Of a stretch of DNA of 64,000 nucleotides, positions 46,830 through 58,589 are shown piece after piece. The number at the start of each line of letters is the position of its first letter. Within the stretch, counting starts at the first letter, position 1. A model generated the notes under the pieces. The model saw only the letters and a program-made list of their open reading frames with translations, did not search any database and was not told the origin of the DNA. The position numbers and the translations under genes were made by a program. The stretch comes from Gnetum montanum (lineage: Eukaryota; Streptophyta; Gnetopsida; Gnetales; Gnetaceae), in contig MNCI01020717.1 of the NCBI GenBank assembly GCA_015680685.1, positions 255,593 through 319,592 on the forward strand, written 5' to 3'.

Positions 46830-49800
46830 CTAGCAAGAATGTGATGCTCTTGAAAGAGCGCATATGGCTAAAGCCAATATTGAAACATGATACAACATTA
46901 TAAAGGTAAATAAATGATTGGGAAAATAATGGATGAGATTTTTACTATGAACTTCTTGCTTGATCTTTGTGAAATCCAAGGATCCTTTTGGCATGATCAT
47001 ATGGCTATCGTTTTTCTCATTTAACATGACAAGTTATAGAAATTTTAATTGATTGTCTCCTATCATAGAGTTGGCACTATTCACATCATTGTTATTCACA
47101 TTATTGTTGGCCATCGTTTGAGTGTCGAGAGTTTCCTCTTGAAACTCTACCTTTGAACCTCGATCAATGTTCACATAGTTAACTAAGGGTAGTGATGCAT
47201 TGTCCCCATGGATCACAATCTCCCCATCCTCATATGATAAGTGAATATCCTAATGTATAGGAGATGAAACTACCTGAAGCTTTGCCAATTCTGATCTTCC
47301 TAGGATCAAGTTAAAGCTAGGTGTCTCTTTAACTACTAGGAAGTTGGCAGATGTGGGAAACTGCTCTCTAGCTACAAAATCTAAAGTGATGGAACCTTTC
47401 ACAAGTACTTATGAGCCATGAAATGACTTAAGTGCTGAGCTAGTGGTCTCCTAAATATTTTTTATTAATCCTAACTTATCAACAATGGAATATGGTATGG
47501 CATTTGTGGCTACACCATCATCCACATGAACATGATGAACTTTGTATCTACCAACACGTATGGTGATAAGGAGAGGAGCAGATAGCACTTCTCTATTTAT
47601 AGAGTCAATTTTCACCTCACTACCATTAAATTTGAGCATTGGTTAATATCTGTTTTTCCTAAGTGAAGCTTGCTCATAGGGATAGAGGGAAACACTTGAG
47701 CTAGTGAATCCCTTGTTGATTCCTTGTTGGCCAGCATGTCTTTACTCATAGGGATAGAGGTCAAAACTTGAGCTAGTGAATCCCTATGGATGGGAGAGGT
47801 TATTACCAAGTCATATAGGATTGATGATGTGTTCTTTTTCTTAAGGGATCATTTGTCTTGGTCCATGATTGCAAGAAAACTATTTTCTTTTTCTGGTGAT
47901 GTTTCGGCCTTAGTGATTCTAACCTCCTCCATTCTATCTATAGTTTCTGGCTTAGGTTTCAACCCATGTGCCTTGGGCCCCTTGTCCATGGATGTAGTTG
48001 GTCTTGGTTGATTATCTTTAGTGGCCTTATTTGTTGATTTGATAATAGGTTACTTTTGTTGTAATTGGGGTGATGATTTCTTGCTAACCACTAAGTTGTG
48101 GGTCACTATGAGTGGGATTTGGTCATTGGTTGTTGTAGGCATATTTTTTGAAGGTGGAGGGACTCAGATAATGAAAAAATCCCCAACATTTAGAGAATTA
48201 GCAACTTGGAAATTATGTTATGATGTTGAAGCCTCTAAAGAGGGAACACATATAATAAAAGGATTCTTTGGGATTGGAGAAGGCAATATCCATATGAAAA
48301 ATGGCTCTTTTAGCTTTGTACTTTGGGATTGTGATGGTACTTTAATGAAAAATGGTTTCCTAGGGAAATTAGACCATTTGGCTTCCATAAATGAGGCCAT
48401 AGTATAGGTTGTGTTGTTAGAACTTGGAGAGTTAGGCTCATCTATCACTAACTCTCTATGGTTTATCATCTTCTGGAGGTCATCCTTTAATGCTAGGTAA
48501 AAACTAATGACATGACCAACCATTTGATGATAATGGCAATACCTACCTAGTATAAAGTACTTCAATAGCTTGGGGTCATCTTTGGTAGCTATCATTGGGT
48601 CTCTAGCTATGTCATAAAGACAATAGTGCCTCTTACAAGCCTATTCAAATAGTTGCTTATGTTGTATATGGTTGTCTTTAAGCAACTATTCTAGAAGCTC
48701 AGAGGGCCTCATATGCAACCTAGTGTACTAAGATCGATCCTTCCACCCAAAGTTTATTCTTGGTTTATTTGGAGTCTAGGAACTAGATGGTTGTGATGAG
48801 TTAGGGGATGTGATGCATGGTGGTGATCCCCTCCTCTCTACATATTTTGGCTCTTTTTCTACTACAACCATGGTTGTATGTTCTTATTTACTTTTATCCC
48901 TAGCCCTTATTGCATGTTGGTCTTTATAGGACACATAGGCTAGATCATTGCTTGCCTCAACTACCTCCTCAATGTTCTTAGTTTGTAAGAAGGCTTGGCT
49001 TAGTGACTAGGGCTCTAGGTAGTATAGCTTTGACTTGATGAAGTCATTTATTACTCCCTTGTAGATGGCCAAGAGGTGGGTTTCAAAAATAGGCTTTGGG
49101 ATCTCATTAAGCATTGAGTTCCATCTTTGAATGAACCTTTTGACTAGTTTGAGTGGCTATTGCCTCACCTTCATAAATTGATTTAATGTTGCATCTAGCT
49201 TCGAGTGGTATTTGAGGTGGTTGAAAAATTGGCTAACCAAGTTCTCAAGGGAGAAGATGGAACCCCTAGGAAAGGTTTGATACCAATCTAGGGTCTTACC
49301 CTTGAGTGACATGGGGAAAATTCTCAATTCCATATGAGACCAAGGTTACAAGAAGAGGTCCTTAGACTAGAAGGTTACTAGATGTGCATTGGGATCCCCT
49401 TAACCATTGTATTTGATGAAGTTTAAAATAGGAAAGCCTATGGGCAAGGTTATTTGAGGCACTATAAGGCCTATAGGATCATCATGATATAAATCTAGAA
49501 CCTTGACAGTTTGAGTTATGTTGGATTTGAGTTTTTGCTACTCCTCATTAAGGTCTTGGATCATTTGAAAATCTTGATCCAAGCCTTGAGGCATCCCCAT
49601 GGGCTGTGATGCTTATGTTGATGGTTGAGGATGTTGTGGGTCTTGAGGTTAAGAGGCTTATGACCTTGAAATAGGTTGCAATGTCGAAGGGAGAGGTTGG
49701 GTTCTGGTGGTTATAGGTGGGATAAACAAGGAATAAGATGTTTGTGTTGGAATCTAAGGCACAAAGAGGACAAATGGGGTATGAGATGCTTGTGTTGCTT

Positions 49801-50480
49801 AGGGTCCCAATAAGGGCCCCAATGGCATGGAAAAGAGAGATAATGATGTAGACACCACTGTGGTTGGGTGAATAAAGTTAGGTTGTGGGGAAAGGGGGAC
49901 CGATGAGAATAAAGAAGTAGATTGGGACATGGGTTGTGTTTGGTGTGTGAAAATGATGGATATGAATCCAAACATGGTATGATGAATAGGAGAGTTGGAT
50001 TTGGAGACTTGTCCCCTTTCTGAGGTAAGAGACGTGGAGATGGTTGTGGTTGTTTAGGAAGTTGGAATTTGGAAAAGACTTCCAATGAAGGTGTCTAGCT
50101 CTTGTTTAGCCTCAAACTCATCTACCTCTCCTTGATGATCCTCTAAACTAATTTCCTTACTAAAATCATCAACCTCTATGAGTTGTGTGAGCATTTGTAT
50201 GTAGAAGTTAGTGAGAGGGATTTGGTCATATAGGGATGGAATGTATTCTTTCCCATCCCAATGTATAATTTTGAATTGATTCTTAGTGTTAGATTCGAAG
50301 CATGATATTAATAAACTAGATTACATCTTATCACAAAGGAAATTGTAGAATTCCTCATTGACAACTATGAAATTTGGGCTCTTGCTCCTTTGACTAAGTG
50401 AATACCTTCATTCTATGATTGCAAGGTCTTTTGGGTCATAGACATGATCATAGTTCAGTTGATTAGTTGAAAGACATGGT
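46830..50480 (-). pseudogene. gag-protease of element C, best kept Tat-type copy
   Basis: From about 50480 down: the N-terminal block (NFIVVNEEFYNFLCDKM; WDGKEYIPSLYDQIPL near 50260), a Pro/Ser/Gln-rich stretch (49650-50085), the capsid core (FPILNFIKYNG near 49440; TLDWYQTFPRGSIFSLENLV near 49240), and the segment KGVINDFIKSKLYYLEP near 49030. The nucleocapsid motif RYCHYHQMVGHVISFYLALK is near 48520. Then a linker, the protease (LITIRVGRYKVHHVHVDDG near 47530-47580) and the C-terminal part (DIHLSYEDGEIVIHGDNASL near 47200). Known role: particle formation, packaging and maturation. Stops and frameshifts are fewer than in A, B or D but still many; not functional as it stands. Confidence 0.85.
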
Positions 50481-51536
50481 TACAATGGTCAAAATGGCTT
50501 GAAAAGGTTTCAAAAGGTGGAAAAGGTGCAAATTCTAGCAAGTGGAATTTAAAAAATGGTTGAAAGAAGAAAGAAAAAACTAAAAATAGGTTACTTAGTA
50601 TAAATAGTAAGTGGATGCCAAAGGGGGCATACCCCCTTACTAAGAATGAAAAGAGGGAGTATCACACTCCACCCACTTCTAGCTTCCTAGCTGCAGAAAA
50701 GGGTCAAAAATGATAAAAATAGCCAAAATAAGTCACTTACTATAAATGGTAAGTGGAAGTTAAGAGGGGGAGGAGGGTGGTATATCCCTTACCCAAAATG
50801 AAAGGTGAAAAGGTTGTAGCAAACTTTACCCACACTAACTTCCTAGCTATTACACTCTGTGGTGTCCATGCTGGCTTCCTAACTATCATGCCCTTTGGTG
50901 TGGTAGGGGGTGAAGAGGGGATGAGATGGGAGGATCTCATACCTTTCAAAGCCAACATTGGTGATAGAGGATGCAAGATATTAAAGGGGTGGAGAAAAGG
51001 ATGAAAATTTTTCCAGTTGGAATTGCTATAAAGGTTAAATTTGGTGGAAATAAATGAAAATGATTAGAAACAGATTACTAACTAAAAGTAGTAAGTGGTG
51101 GGGTAAAGTGGGGCACACCACTTTTACCAAAAATGGTAATCTAAGAATGTTGGGATCAAGCTTCATCCATGTTGGCCTCCTAGCTATCACACCCTTGAGT
51201 GCAAAATAGGGGGTGAAATGGGGGGATCTCACACCTTCTAAGATCAACGTTGNNNNNNNNNNNNNNNNNNNNNNNNNNNNNNNNNNNNNNNNNNNNNNNN
51301 NNNNNNNNNNNNNNNNNNNNNNNNNNNNNNNNNNNNNNNNNNNNNNNNNNNNNNNNNNNNNNNNNGGGGCGGTGGGGGTGGCAGTGTAATGTGTGGGGGA
51401 AGTATGGCAGCCAAAATAGAAACCTGCAAGTTTCTTAAAATGGTTTTTAAAAATGCTAGATTCAACTAGGTAGAAATCAACAGATTTGATTTGATTGCAG
51501 AAATTAGGTAGAGGCCCTCCTAGTGTCAAAAGCTAT
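50481..51536. repeat. Leader of C with three or four degenerate repeats and a gap
   Basis: Blocks around GGTTACTTAGTATAAATAGTAAGTGG recur near 50590, 50735 and 51075, each followed by a GGTATACC-like G/C-rich hairpin and a CTTCCTAGCTAT end. The N-gap 51253-51365 lies in the next one. The post-LTR block TAGGTAGAGGCCCTCC is at 51505-51520. No coding frame. Confidence 0.6.
51253..51365. other. Assembly gap, 113 N
   Basis: Unresolved bases in the C leader, followed by GGGGCGGTGGGGG. Confidence 0.99.
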
Positions 51537-52666
51537 TGTAATGGAAAATCTCGATCGCCAAAAAAAACCAAGAATTCTCAGTCACAGATAGCCTCAACTC
51601 CAAATCCCCTATGGTCTCCATAAGAAAAATGGGATTTAAGGTGCCCTGGATGGTCCTATAGATCACCCAGGGACTTAGGGGGTGCAAAATGAGGGTGTAA
51701 AAACTGTAAAAAAATGCAGATCTATAAAATAATGCACTAGAAATATAAAAATTATATTTGAAATTGTATATGAGCTAAAATCATGAACTTTGTTAAATAA
51801 ACAAAGAATGAGTTCAAAGGGGTGTACAAATTTGATGCCCAAGAGGGGGGCAAGGAGGGTGTACAAATTTTTGCTAAGGAGCAATAGCTATTGGATGCCA
51901 AAATGCCAAGGGTGCTAAATTGCAAAAGTGTGTTACCTTGACATGGCACCAAGGCTTAGTTTTGATAGAGTTATGACCATGATTAGGGCTGAAAATGGCC
52001 AATTGATTGACTGCAAAATTGCTAACTAATTAGCTATAAATTAACTACCAAATTGATGAAAATTAGCTGCCATGTTCAAGGAGTATGTGAGATCCAACTC
52101 CATGCATCCTAGTTATGTGTGCCCTCCACACTATTTGACCCCCTCTCTCCTAGCTATTTGACCCCTTCCCACTAGGGGAAGAGTGTCACTGTTGAGGGGG
52201 GATGGGAGGTCAATGCTAGGGATGAAGGTCAACCCCTCTACGCTAGAGCATCCCCCCTTTCCACATAAGGAATAGGTGAGTTCTACCTCCCTTACACTGC
52301 TCCATGCTAGCTTTGAAGTTTCCTCGCTGGCTTACCCCCTGCATGGGGTGTGTCAATGTAGAGAAATGTATACTAACCCCAACGCCAACACCCCCACCCC
52401 CAAAATAAATCCCATCAAATTACCATTTTTGGCATTCCAAAAGGCACTTTTAACTTCTCCAAGCCCAAATATAGATACTAGATGATCTTTTTCACTTAGG
52501 GATGAGGCTTTGGTCACTTATAAAGCATTTTTTCAAACTCAAAAGTATGAAATATGTGAGACTGCCCTTTATGAGTTACAACCTTCACATTTACAATAAA
52601 ATATTACCTCGAGTTTCATGGGATGGGATTATAAAGGTTTCAACATGAAAATTTGGTGGCATTTCA
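51537..52666 (-). mobile_element. 5' LTR of element C
   Basis: Starts TGTAATGGAAAATC, ends CATTTCA. It is about 230 bp shorter than the 3' LTR; a deletion lies near 51860, where the G-rich block at 39995-40300 of the other copy is missing. Confidence 0.8.
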
Positions 52667-53201
52667 ATATGTGTAAAAAAGTAAATATTAACTAAGTACA
52701 TGAAATATAAATTACATGGAAAGTATATTTAATCTAAGTTAAAGTGCTACAATGAATAAGAATCAATCTTGACCTTATTGTTGTTCATGGAATATGTCTA
52801 GGTACATTGCCACTCAAATAAGACATCATACAACTAACTTAAATCCACACTATGGGCACTCCTTGACTATTCTCTAAGATAATAGAATAAAACTACAAGG
52901 TTTTAACTACTTTATTAATAAAATAATACCAATACATGATGGGAACACACATATTTATAGGCAAAAATGGACACTACATCAATGCATGTGCATCAACGCA
53001 TCAACACATGCATCAACGAAAATGCATCAATGCATACCTGTTAACGCAACTATGATATTGGATCTATGACATCGCAAATGTGTTGTAGCAGCTACAATGT
53101 ATCAACCAACTAAGATGCATCATAGGGATGCTCCAAAGCAGATGCGATGTAGCATCTACAACATAGCACCTACAATATCTCAACCAATTGATGATTCATC
53201 A
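52667..53201 (-). mobile_element. LTR of Athila-type E3, second part
   Basis: The match to E1 and N LTRs resumes after C: GTGCTACAATGAATAAG against ATGCTACAAGGTTTATC, TCTAGGTACATTG against TCAGGTACAATTT, ACTACAAGGTTTTAAC, then TATTTATAG (TATA box on the minus strand near 52950). It ends ATTCATCA at 53201. U3 carries GCATCAACGCATCAA-type repeats (52978-53040) instead of CGCGATATCGCG. Confidence 0.75.
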
Positions 53202-53666
53202 AGTCCATAATCATTTTCATCCAATGCAAAAAATCCAAAGTAAAGAGAACCAGTGGAAAGAAAAGTTTAGTAGTTGATTGAGTGAAGAAAGACAAGTGAA
53301 AATTTGATGGAAGAATACACCTTGATGTCTACATTGAATTTCAGAGGTATTTTTATATTCTTAGGCTTTCAAAGCCCATGATCTGTATTTTCTAAACTTC
53401 TCTTTTACATCATTTAATACAAAGTTGTGGTTCCTTTGTTTTGTCATATCATTTTATACATTTCGTTATTCTCATATTTAACATTTGAAATACCTCTTCA
53501 TACATTTTTTCTTATTTTCATAACATCTAGTAACAAACCCTTCAAGTCCTCAAATGATTGACAAGATTGTCGAAGGTGCTATGAATCCTTTTTCAAGGCC
53601 TATGGATCCAAGGTTAATTATTTGATACAAACATTTTTGATCCTTGAGCACTGAATTTTTATGTCA
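53202..53666 (+). mobile_element. LTR of element D, 3' part
   Basis: Its reverse complement matches 6682-7130 in A (for example TTAGGCTTTCAAAGCCCATG against the complement of AGGCTTTAAAAGCCC). It probably ends TTTATGTCA at 53666; the block GGAGGACCTCTACCTAA follows at 53688-53704. Confidence 0.65.
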
Positions 53667-54631
53667 CTATTGTTTCTAGGTCTAGAAGGAGGACCTCTAC
53701 CTAACTTCTTCACTAAAATATACTACAAGAAAGTTTTTCATTAGTGTTGGTCTTAGCCTACGAGCTTATCTAGTCCAACAAAAATTTGTGTTGGATTTTT
53801 CCAGAACCAAATGTATGGTCCAAGAATTTTATTTGCAACAACTTTCAAATTTGTGTTGTATTTTCCTAAAACCTAGTGTCTGGCCTAGTGACCTATTTTA
53901 TTACAACAATTTTTACTTTTAATGTTTTAGACATATCATGCGACACTACTTCCATTCCCTTTACTTTACAACATAAAAATTATTTCTTTCAATGTAGTGC
54001 ACAACATTGCCATAGATCCTTGCACTACCTTTGCATTTGTAGTGCATATTGTTATCTTTTCTCTTAGCATTTGCACTTTGTAGTTTTTAGCCATTTCTCT
54101 TTCATACGCTAGAAAAACTTGAAACAAAAGCTTTTAAAAAATTATTACTTTATAGTTGCAACATACTTATGGCCTATTCATTCCACATGTTATAGCTTCA
54201 GAGGCTATAGCTTCCATACGCCATAGCTCCATAGGTTGTAGCCTCATAGGCTACAATGCTTTCACACACTCTAACTCCATTGGCTAGAGCTTCATAGGCT
54301 GTAACTCTTTCACATGCTACAACTCCATAGGTTGTAGCTTCATAGGTTGCAACTCTTCAATAGGCTATAGATCCGTCAGCTATAGCTCCACAAGCTATAG
54401 TTCCATAGGCTATAACTTCACATGCTATAGCTTCATTGGCTATAGCTTTAGATGCTACAACTTCCACATGCTATAGCTTCATAGGCTATAGCTCCACATG
54501 CTATAGCCTCACATGTTGTAGCCTTACATGTAAAGAGTCTTACACACTGCAAGTTTTTAGCTTGTATGAAACATTAAAAAATCACAAAAAACCTTTATCA
54601 ACCTAACCAATCAATTGGTCTCCAATATTTT
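53667..54631. other. 5' leader of element D
   Basis: No conserved coding frame outside the minisatellite. A TTGTGTTGGATTTTCC-like motif repeats at 53760-53870. Confidence 0.5.
54190..54535. repeat. Leader minisatellite of D
   Basis: About 20 units of about 15 bp, often as 30-bp pairs, around ATAGGCTATAGCTTC and ACATGCTATAGCTCC. Units contain the short palindrome AGCTATAGCT-like core. It sits in the place of the 24-bp array in A. Confidence 0.85.
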
Positions 54632-57600
54632 ATGCCTTATGTATCAACCATTTTACCTCACAACATAGCACACACGGCCTCCAACCAAGAAGCCTTTTAC
54701 ATCTATGTTTCTAAGGATTCGACTATAGTAAAACATAGGCAACCCCTTAGACAACTGGGATTAGAACCATCTTACATGAATATCAATGAAGAATATTACA
54801 ACTTCATTTATGCTAAAATTCAAGTTAGCGTGCTTATTTCTTATACACAGTTAGAATTAAAACGTTAGTTTGAGATAATCCATAAAAATGAGAAGTATAT
54901 TCCCTCTTCTTATGACCAAATCAAGGTAATTGAGTTCCATAATCATATGTTCATGCAATTAGTAAACTAGGATGAGGAAAGTAAGGAAGTTAGTTCATAT
55001 CAAAGCAAAAAGAAATAGGATGCATTTGAGGTCAAGTATGAATAGGATACATTCCTAGAAAACCTTATGCAACAGTCAACTCCATAGGTGACCACCTCCA
55101 ACTCTACACCCCCTATCTTAGTTATAAACCAAGAACCTCCTATCTCCTCTATGAACCAAGTTTCTCAGACTACCTTCTTATTTTCCTCTATGAACACTTC
55201 AACAACTTTTTTTAATGATACAACAATCTCAACAAGCTTCCCAATTTGCCTCATTATTCACATCAACACCTTCTACCACTTAACCTCATTCTATATAATC
55301 ATCACCTATGGTATCTATCACATCCCATCTTTTCATCATACTTGTAGATCCCTCTTTAGGATCCTAGGTAGCACAAGCCTCTCATATCTCCTTTATCCTA
55401 CACATTCCAACTCAAACCTCATTCTTCTTATTTAATCCTTTGGTGACTATGATCATCCAGTACCTCCCATCCATATCAATGCCACTTGCATAGCCTCAAG
55501 TCATTTACCCTCCTTCACAACCATCAGTACAAGTACCTTAGCCTACTAGGATGTCCCAAGGCTTGGATCAAACCTTCCAAATGATCCAAGACCTCACCAA
55601 AGAGATGCAGAAGTTTAAAGCTAGCACAACACAAATGGTGAAGGTTATAAACTTCTACCAAGATGATCTTATTAACCATAGTGTTCCCAAATAATCTTAC
55701 TTACAAGCATGTATATACTAAACTTCACCAAATAAAATGATGAAGGAGATCCTAACACACATTTGGTCACCTTCCATTCTGAATGCCTCCCATTGCAAGC
55801 TTGGCCACATACAATGCTACATATTTTTCCTATGTCCCTCAAGAAAAAGGCTTTAGATTAGTATCAAACCTTACCTAAAGGTTTCATCTATTCTCTTAAG
55901 GACTTAATAAACCAATTTTTCAACCACTTTAGATACAACTTAAAGCTAAATACAACATTAGACCAACTTATGAAGGTAAAGTAGGGGCCACTTGAACTAG
56001 TCCAAAGGTTCATTCAAAGATAGAATGTAATGATCAAAGACATTCTAGAGCCTATCTCTCAAACCCACTTCTTGTCCATCTTCAAGGGTGTAATAAAAGA
56101 CTTCATCAAGTCAAAGCTCTACTACTTAGAGTCCTAATCACTAAGCCAAGTATTTTTGTAAGCTAAAAACATTGAGGAAGTGGATAAGGCTAGTAATGAT
56201 CTAGCATATGTGTCCTATAAGAACCAACACACAAGAAGGAATAGGGAGAAAACTAAGCAAGAATAAAAAATCATGGTCGTAGTAACAAAATAGTCAAAAT
56301 AGAAAGAAAAGTAGAGATTTTTGCCATGCAACACATCTTCTGACTCATCATAATCATCTATCTCCTACACTCCAAATCAACCAAAATCAAACTTTGGATA
56401 GAAGGATAGGACTAAATACACTAAGTTCTCTATGAAGCCCTTTGAGCTTTTAGAATATTTTTGTAAAGAAATTTATAATTAACATAAGTAACTATTTGAG
56501 GAGGCTTGTAAGAGGTACAACCATCTTTTTGACATAGCTATAGATTCAACAATAGCAACCCAAGGTGATTTGAAACTACCAAAGTACTTCAAACTAGATA
56601 GACTTGAAACATGACATCTAGAAGATGATGGACTATGGGGAGCTAGTATTGAATGAGCCCAAATCTCCAAATGCTACTAATAATTCTTACACCGTAGCCT
56701 CATTCATAACAACTAAATGATCTAGCCCTCTTAGAGAACTGTTTATAAGCAAAGTCCCACAAGCTAGTACTTAGCTTTAGAACATAAAGCCTAAAATCCC
56801 CTTCGTCATCAGGGTACTACCACCTTTAGCTTCTAAGAAGCCTTTTGTTATACATGTTTCACCTTTAGTAGCATCAACATGACAATCTAAAAAAAATGTT
56901 ACCAACCCTCCGAAGGCTAAAAAACCATTTGTTATCTAGATCCCCCCACCTTCAGTAGGAAAGTCCATAACAATCCATAATCAAAGCTTACCTATAATGT
57001 CCAACAACTAAACTATTAACAAGAAATCATCACTACAACAACAATGAAAAAAACCTATCATCAAATCAACAGCTAAGCCCATTGAAGGTAGCCAACAACA
57101 AAAGGCTTAGAAATAAGTTGATCCACTAAGACCTATACCAAGATTAGCTACATCCATGAACAAGAGGCCCAAGCAACATATGTTGAAACATGATTCAAAA
57201 ATCCTAGGAAGGATTAAGGAAATTAAGACCACCAAGGTTGAAAGATCACATGCTAAGGGAAATAATTTCCTTGAAACAATGGGATAAGCTAAATGGTCTC
57301 TCAAAAAAAAGAACATGTCATTAAACCTATATGATTTACTTATGACATCTCCTACTCATAAAGACACATGAGCTCAAATGTTGACTTCTATCCCTATCAG
57401 TAGGGACATACCTACCAATAAAGAATCCATCCACTCTATCATTAACCAAGCTTCACTTAGGGAAAATGGGCATAAACCCATGCTCAACGTTTGTGACAAT
57501 GAGGTGAAGACTAACTTGTAAAGTAGAGTGATGCTATCTACTCCTCTTCTCATTACCATATGTTTTGGTAGGTATAAGGTTCATCATGTTCATGTGGATG

Positions 57601-57970
57601 CTAGGGTGGTAACTAACATGGTATCATTTACGATTGTTGAGAAACTAGGTTGAAGCAAGAACTTTCAAGAAACCTTTACCTCTACACTCAATTTATTCAA
57701 AGAACCATGAATAGTGGATCAAGGTTCTATCTCCTTGAATTTTGTAGCTGGAAAATAATTTTTCACATCCTCAAACTTCCTAGTCGTTGAAGAAACACCT
57801 AGGTTTAACTTGATGTTAGGAAGGCCATGGTTGTTTTAGCTTTGAGCAGTCTTATCTCCTATACATCAGGAGATTTACTTGCTGTATGAAGATGGTGAGA
57901 TCATAATTCATGGGGAAAACATGTCTCTACCATTGGCTAACAATGTCAACATCAAATGAGGTTTGGAGGT
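54632..57970 (+). pseudogene. Decayed gag-protease of element D
   Basis: gag starts at ATG 54632 (MPYVSTILPHNIAHTASNQE) and matches A in QLGLEPSYMNIN, then YYNFIYAKIQ. Later come QGLDQTFQMIQDLTKEMQKF (55558), the capsid core FIYSLKDLINQFFNHFRYNL and LELVQRFIQR (55880-56020), and KGVIKDFIKSKLYYLES near 56085. The nucleocapsid zinc motif is missing; the frame jumps from YFKLDRLE (56590-56610) to a linker. The protease is at about 57530-57650 with KVHHVHVDARV, so the catalytic DDG has become DAR. The C-terminal part EIYLLYEDGEIIIHGENMSL ends near 57950. Stops are frequent. Role as for the other copies, now lost. Confidence 0.8.
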
Positions 57971-58279
57971 GGAGTTCCAAAATGAAACTCCCTACACCCA
58001 AGCTGGGGCCAATAACAATAACAATAAAGCTAAAATCTCTAATACTACAACACTAAAAAAATAACGAGCATATCTATTGCTTTCCACATCAAAAAAAGAG
58101 GAATGGTGAATGTAGAATCATGCAAAAGAAGTTCCTTGATCTATCAGAGATTAGATAATAATCCTATGATGAACATCTTGACCTTTATTTTGTTAATGAT
58201 CATTTATTTACTTTCATAGATTTATACCATGTTGCTATGTTCATTTTATTCCTATATTTTCTTTCAAGATTATCCCATA

Positions 58280-58510
58280 CTTACTAGGCAAGTATGGCCA
58301 TGGCTTGCTAAGACCGAATACGAGCAACCCATGGCCTACTAAGGCCTAAAATTGGCAACCCATGGCCCACTAAGGCCTAAAACTAACAATCCATAACCTA
58401 CTAAGGCCTAAAACTAGTAACGCATGGTCCACTAAGGCCTAAAGCTAGTAACACATGACCTACTGGGGTCTCAAATTGGTGAGAGCATGGCTTGTTAGGG
58501 TCCAAAATTG
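58280..58510. repeat. GGCCATG-type minisatellite of D
   Basis: About six units of about 38-40 bp (CCCATGGCCCACTAAGGCCTAAAA type), the reverse complement of the blocks in B and C, as expected for the opposite orientation. 57971-58279 is noncoding spacer. Confidence 0.85.
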
Positions 58511-58589
58511 ATAAATAGAGGGTCCCACAAAATCTTGAAAAATATAAAAAATTCCTAACATGCATAAAACCTATCCAAAATTACTCATG

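Larger units (their letters stand above)
39685..52666 (-). mobile_element. Element C: Tat-type retrotransposon without pol, nested in E3's LTR
   Basis: LTRs at 39685-41044 and 51537-52666 flank gag-protease (46830-50480), a 15-unit 191-bp array, minisatellites, a stub of the protease-RT linker and a 3' region matching B. RT, RNase H and integrase are absent. The E3 LTR continues across it. The target duplication is unclear; AATAT is near both ends (39676-39680, 52666-52670), but three or four extra T on the left spoil an exact fit. Confidence 0.8.

Noticed and set aside
51035-51529. A 164-codon frame across the N gap
   Set aside because: Its length comes from unknown bases; flanking sequence is noncoding leader.
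39676-52670. AATAT as target duplication of C
   Set aside because: The left copy is separated from the TG start by extra T; a 5-bp A/T match is likely by chance, so it is only noted as tentative.
54190-54535. Possible CRISPR-like array
   Set aside because: Same reason: short tandem units without spacers.
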